From NCBI GenBank assembly GCA_003427395.1, contig BFEA01000252.1, positions 1,715,822 to 1,774,852 on the forward strand: a stretch of DNA of 59,031 nt. Reading direction: 5' to 3'. The position numbers were made by a program, and so were the translations under genes. Numbering within the stretch: position 1 is the first letter of the stretch; each line of letters starts with the position of its first letter. Source of the DNA: Chara braunii. Lineage: Eukaryota > Streptophyta > Charophyceae > Charales > Characeae. The notes below the pieces were generated by a model. That model was not told the origin of the DNA. It saw only the letters and a program-made list of their open reading frames with translations, and ran no database searches. Below, one piece after another: positions 54,241 to 59,031 of the stretch.

Positions 54241-54344
54241 TTAGTCTTATATTTTTCCTTAGGCATTGATATAAGTATGTTCTAAGTCATTTTTCTATCT
54301 CATTAAACAATCTCATCAAAGCTAGCATTTTATATTTTGTTTTC

Positions 54345-55085
54345 ATATTTATAAGCAGTTGTATTTTATCCACCTTGATTGACACACAGTTGTCATTTTT
54401 CGAAAATATTTGGTTCAAACTTTCTTCATATAGCTCAGTGCATTCAATCCATTTTTCATTATGATTTCAGCTCAAAGTGGAAGAAACAAGCCAAATGAAG
54501 GACTGTTTCAGCCCCATAACATTCGCCTTGGATTTTATCCACCTTGATTGACACACAGTTGTCATTTTTCAAAAATAAGCAATTGTATTTTATCCACCTT
54601 GATTGACACACAGTTGTCATTTTTCGAAAATATTTGGTTCAAACTTTCTTCATATAGCTCAACGCATTCAATCCATTTTTCATTATGATTTCAGCTCAAA
54701 GTGGAAGAAACAAGCCAAATGAATGACTGTTTCAGCCCCATAACATCTACCTTGGATTTTATCCACCTTGATTGACACACAGTTGTCATTTTTCGAAAAT
54801 ATTTAGTTCAAACTCTCTTCATACAACTCAGTGCATTCAATCCATGTTTCATTCTCAAAGAGGAAGAAACAAGCCAAATGAAGGATTGTTTCAACCCCAT
54901 AGAAAGGAGAGAAGCCTAATGAGTATCTCATTTAACAATCTCATAAAAAACTAACATTTTATATTTTGTTTGCATATTTATAAGCAGTTGGATTCTCTCC
55001 ATCTTAATTGACATATAGTTGTCATTTTTCAAAAATATCTTGTTTAGACTCTCTTCATCATTTCAGCCCCATAACATCCGTCCTC
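54345..55085. repeat. Irregular tandem repeat of ~55- and ~170-bp units
   Basis: TTTATCCACCTTGATTGACA with CACAGTTGTCATTTTTC recurs near 54366, 54533, 54588 and 54758, with a diverged copy near 54993. Between copies lie CATTCAATCCAT and GGAAGAAACAAGCCAAATGA. No gene. Confidence 0.85.
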
Positions 55086-55184
55086 AATACCCATTAGGCT
55101 TCTCAGACTTTCCTCTTCCTCAAAATATATTTATATAAATCCGCATCACGTTCTTAGCCACGTTGATTTTTCTCTAGCTATCTC

Positions 55185-55918
55185 TAACGCCTCTTTGCAC
55201 GCACAACGAATCGTTAATGGAATATTCATCACACCCAAAAAATGAACGTTCTTTGAATTGAAGACAAATTGTTTAAGCCAGTTGATGCACTCGTTTTGAC
55301 CACTACATGCGCATTTCTCCTAGGCGATTTGAAGTGAGCACAACAACACTCACAACTATTACATTGCGTAAATGACTTGTGATTACACAAAATATTGTCA
55401 ACCGGTTTGACTTTTAGGCAGATAGTTTTTGGGTCGGCACAACAATACTCACAGTTATTACATTGCGTTAATGAATTGTGGTTACACATAACCGGTTTGA
55501 CTTTTAACCAGATAGGTTTTTTCTTTTTCTCTGGCTATCTCTGATGCCTCATTGTACGCACAACGAATCGTTAATTGAATATCCATCACACCCAAAAAAA
55601 TGAACGTTATTTGAATTGAAGACAAATGATTTAAGTTAATTGATACACTCGTTTTGACCGCTACATGCGCATTTCTCCTAGGCGATTTGAAGTCAGCACA
55701 ACAACACTCACAGTTATTACATTGTGTAAATGACTTGTGGTTACACAGAATATCAGTTTTTGTTTTTGTCACCCCTGAAAAATAAACATTTTTTGAATTG
55801 AACACGAAGGAGTGAGCCCATCAATGTCATTGGTCTTGATAGCTACATGCCTATTTGTCCTGGGCAAGTCAAAGTGATCACAACAACACTCAAGGTTACT
55901 ATATTACGCAATTGATTT
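55185..55918 (-). repeat. Cys-rich repeats, possible decayed zinc-finger-like coding relic
   Basis: Four related blocks (about 55325-55395, 55425-55490, 55680-55750, 55860-55918). In the minus-strand frames 55229-55489 and 55482-55805 they read CNHKSFTQCNNCECCC-like peptides, followed in two of them by FKSPRRNAHV. Cys and His positions are kept while other residues vary (N/S, D/H, V/A). The 86- and 107-codon ORFs overlap out of phase and lack a common start. The DNA repeats also outside the Cys block, so a plain tandem duplication remains possible. Function unknown. Confidence 0.5.
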
Positions 55919-55954
55919 TTTGTTATTTTGTTATCCTCCCATACAGATTAGCAA

Positions 55955-56966
55955 GTATCTCGGGTTGGACATTACCCCGAATCCACATTTTAACCTCATT
56001 TTTCATTTTTTCTTTGTTAAACCACTAGTACCTTTGTCGGTTCAAAAAATAGCAAGCCTCCAACCTTTCAGGAGACCGCAACGAAACGACGGTCGTCAAT
56101 CAGATTTAACAATGACAACCGTTGTCGGACCCGGCCTCCTAAAAGTTTGAGAGCTGACGAAAACTTGTGAAAACCGGATGTTATTATTATTATTATTATT
56201 ATTATGGTTGTAGAAGTTACCATTGCCATTACCGTATCTATATGTGTTTTTTCGCAAGCCGGAACCGGAGACAGAGTGTGAGAAGCAACGAATAAAACGA
56301 AGGGGGGGAACAACGGAGAGAGGGGGGAGGGTGTTTCTTGCAGTGAAAACTAGAAAAAGTATGTGAGAAGCAACAAACAAAACGAACGGGGGAGGGAGAA
56401 AAGCAGGGTTAGAGAAGCAGCATCGACCAAAACGTAAGTGCTCCATGATAAGGTGAGTGGATTTCCCCTCTTACGCCACTTTTTGCTTAGATACGACTGG
56501 AGGGGGTTACGCGTGTGTGGGATCGTACAAATTGTCGAGGAAAAGAAGGAGTGGAGCAAAGAAGGGGTAGAGATGACAGAGACAGGAAGATAGGGACAAA
56601 AGGCGTGAAGAAGATGATTGCACTTTGAGGAAAAAGAGAGAAACCAATAGGGAACAACGCCGAATTGGGGAAGAGGAAGGACACGGGGAGGAGCAGGAGG
56701 TAAGGAAAGGCCGGAAAAGAGAGCCTAAGGGAAAGGAGAAAGAAAACGGACAAGGAAGGACAGTGAGGTACGACGGCAGGAGGAGACACGACGACAGATG
56801 CAGATGCAACTCCTGGTTTAAACACTCGATGTTATTCTATAGTGGTGCGATGAGGCAACTCCTGGTTCAGAAAATAGCCCCCCTCACATGTACTAGTGGT
56901 TTAACAAAGAAAAAATGAAAAATGAGATTAAAATGTGGATTCGGGGTAATGTCCAACCCGAGATAC
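55955..56966. repeat. 77-bp inverted repeat, 858-bp spacer
   Basis: 55955-56031 and 56890-56966 are reverse complements with one mismatch (ends GTATCTCGGG and CACTAGTAC). The spacer has a (TTA)n run and purine-rich sequence with a 97-codon Lys/Glu-rich frame (56625-56918) that I do not consider a gene. Flanks show no target duplication. Confidence 0.9.
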
Positions 56967-57210
56967 ATAAGAGATTGGTGCGATGAGGCAACTCCTGGTT
57001 CAGAAAATAGCAACTCCTGGTTCAGAAAATAGCAAGCCTCCATCATTATGCGGCCAAACAGATTGCAACGAGCACATAAGAGATTGGACTCGATGTTATT
57101 CTATAGTGGTGCGATGAGGCAACTAGCAGATGAGCGCCTCCGGCATAAACAATGGTCCCATCAACAAAACGCCCCAAAGAACTTTGCTCCATAGCCCCCC
57201 TCACATGTGG
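56825..57210. repeat. Scrambled short duplications
   Basis: Segments recur in changed order: CTCGATGTTATTCTATAGTG (56825, 57089), GTGCGATGAGGCAACT (three times), CCTGGTTCAGAAAATAGC (three times), ATAAGAGATTGG (56967, 57076), CCCCCCTCACATGT (56877, 57195), and ATAGCAAGCCTCCA (also at 56050). Confidence 0.85.
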
Positions 57211-58938
57211 AGTCAGTCTTGAGCAGGGAAGGGAAGCAAATGGTGGACACAGGGGTCCTGACGGAGGAGGAGAAAGAAGCAGAGTTACGAGGGAAAACGC
57301 AACATAAGGAGAAGGACCCCTCCCAAACCCAGGGCTCGTGTATAGGCCAGCCGCAACTGACCGGGGCGGACAAACTAAAAAAAACCCACCAGGGTCAAGC
57401 CCTGACTATCCATCGGGGCCATGGCAGCCCGCGGACTGGGAATCTCGAGATCCCCCTGGACGGGGTGCCACAAGCACATACTTTTTTCATGAGAAAATTT
57501 TTACTTCCCTCAAAAATCCGCGTGGTGATGCACGGGGGTAAGCAGGTCATGGTGAAGGCATATCCTAAAAGTGGCATGGCCTGCCGGGACGAGGTCTACA
57601 TGAAACATGCCAGTAACTGGGACATTTTCTCATTCAACCATTCTCCAACTCGCTGTTCAAAATCCTGAGCCTGCATGAATCAAATAAACGAACAATTGAT
57701 GGGTGAAAGCGTCTTCGTTGTGAGCGGTCGGAGGTCCGGATTCACCCGTGGGCGCCACATCGTCGACTGGGGCCGGAAGAGAGGAGGGCACAACTCATGC
57801 AAGATTTCTACTGGGTGGAGTTTCGTCACATCCCAGTTGAAATTCACGCGGCATTTGTATACAATTTCGGACTGATGTATGTCATTGTAGCGTTCACTCC
57901 CCTCCTACGTAGCCAAAAGGGATGATTACTTAATGTTGGCTCTTGACTTCCCCCAAGGTCACCCGTTCTCCATCGACAACGTGATTCCATATCAAGTTGG
58001 GGGAAAGGAGTACATGATCCACATGACACACAAACTAAGGCCGTGGTGCCAGTAATATAGGGCATACGGCCACTTGAGTACTGAGTATGTCTGTCCACTC
58101 CATCCACAAAAAAAAAAACTGACAACGGGGAGATTGTTGAGGGATCCAATTAAGGTGACCCATTGGAGGACAATGGACCCACGACATGAAGGATGGGTTT
58201 ATATTGAGGACATTTCAATCGGATGGAAATGAGAAAGATCTGGGGGACCAGACTGGGGGTCGCGCCCTCCAAACACATGGACCCCCCCTGCCTCGGTGGA
58301 GAAGAGAGCGCATGAGCAACAGGTACGCCTCTCGCAAGAAGCACATGAGGCACAGGCACGCCCCCCGCAGGGTGACCCGGGAACCTCAGGTTGGAGAACG
58401 GTGGGCAGGAAAGGAGGAAAATAAATTTGGATTAAAAAACAACAGGCGGAACCCGGTCCGTGGCAAAAGGAAAATGATAGCCCCAGCGGTACCCCTGGCC
58501 CCGCTGCCAAGTTGTACCTTCAGGAGGAAGGTACAAATGGAACCAAGGAAGCTCCCGGGGACCTCCCCTCACAACAGATACAACAGAGCGGGGGAGGAAA
58601 CAACATAGGGGAGGAGGACACAACAACACAGGCAGATAAGCGGCAAGGAAAAGTGGAGGCAAAGGGTCAGTCGGAGGTTGGAAGTATGGAGGTGGAGGTG
58701 GGTCTGCCAGGGGTTGAGAAGTAGGAACAGTTAAGGATGACGGCAGGAGAGATTAATATAGACCCTTTTCCAGGCTGCGTTTGATTCAGAACCGATGGAG
58801 GTGGACCCGCTCCCGGCCAACGTCAACTCGTCACCGGAGGTCTTGGTCCCGGAATGTGACCCGGTAGGTGAGGAGGAGGGGGTGCCGCCACCACATCTAC
58901 CGGTAGAACAGAAACTGGTCCCATCGCAGACTAGCTGA
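57207..58938 (+). pseudogene. LINE ORF1 (DUF4283-like with decayed zinc knuckle), frameshifted
   Basis: ORF1 of plant LINEs encodes an RNA-binding protein. Frame 57207-57668 (153 codons) gives a charged N-terminus then KIRVVMHGGKQVMVKAYP and YMKHASNWDIF; a neighbouring frame supplies PPDYPSGPWQPADWES-type sequence, so frames have shifted. From about 57802 another frame reads DFYWVEFRHIPVEIHAAFVY, and from 57922 DDYLMLALDFPQGHPFSIDN, the pattern of DUF4283. At 58047 the knuckle reads WCQ-stop-YRAYGHLSTEY, with Tyr where Cys is expected. A Pro/Gln/Glu-rich tail follows in pieces to TGA at 58936. ORF2 would lie beyond the window. Confidence 0.7.
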
Positions 58939-59031
58939 TGGGGAATTTGAAAGTTAAATATGGTCCCCTCACTGATGATTTCTGGTACAAGACATACTTA
59001 GAATTATTCCCCATGCTACACACGAGCGCCT
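58939..59031 (+). other. Sequence after LINE ORF1, window edge
   Basis: Too short to assign. If the LINE continues, ORF2 should begin shortly after this point. Confidence 0.3.

Noticed and set aside
56096-56825. Minus-strand Phe/Leu/Pro-rich ORFs
   Set aside because: Shadows of purine-rich plus-strand sequence between the inverted repeats.

Overview
The window is a stretch of nuclear DNA from a repeat-rich streptophyte genome. The style of the hAT transposase, the huge low-complexity tracts and the tRNA-Asp primer site of the LTR element fit a charophyte such as Chara, but the species is my inference. I find no intact cellular gene. Almost everything recognisable is mobile-element sequence, mostly decayed and nested, plus many tandem repeats. 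Two N gaps (16634-17043 and 45166-45695), one single-N join and a few scattered Ns show that this is a scaffold rather than one read contig.

Layout. 1-7665: unannotatable flank with short tandem and palindromic repeats, ending in a ~26-bp minisatellite. 7666-48298: a hAT DNA transposon with CAGGGT ends and an 8-bp target duplication (ACTTGAAC). It holds a leader, a ~6-kb pyrimidine-rich probable intron (8227-14202, itself hit by two poly-A-tailed retroelement ends), and the N-terminal half of a decayed transposase (14211-15908). The C-terminal half, with dimerisation domain and AT-hook tail, lies at 45958-47760. The transposase is split, in frame, by a second insertion (15909-45957) flanked by a perfect 8-bp duplication CGTGCAGA and by ends reading CTATGTA...TACATAG. 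Inside this, between the two gaps, are several unrecognised minus-strand ORFs and a 20.6-kb LTR retroelement (21060-41638).

The LTR retroelement is the most unusual item. Its LTRs are about 7.15 kb each (TGTCGG...CCGACA), it has a tRNA-Asp-type primer site, and its only recognisable product is Gag-like; I see no protease, reverse transcriptase, RNase H or integrase. Each LTR carries an array of about ten short hairpins with a constant TAAGAT loop and stems that differ from copy to copy while staying paired. The middle 4.7 kb of the two LTRs looks identical, while their ends differ by a few percent.

48307-59031: flank on the other side of the hAT. It contains a 1.6-kb non-autonomous hAT-type element with another 0.74-kb element inside it, an LTR-like promoter fragment, a ~117-bp satellite, AGG-rich and other tandem repeats, Cys-rich repeats on the minus strand, a 77-bp inverted repeat beside scrambled duplications, and a decayed LINE ORF1 (57207-58938) that runs towards the window edge.
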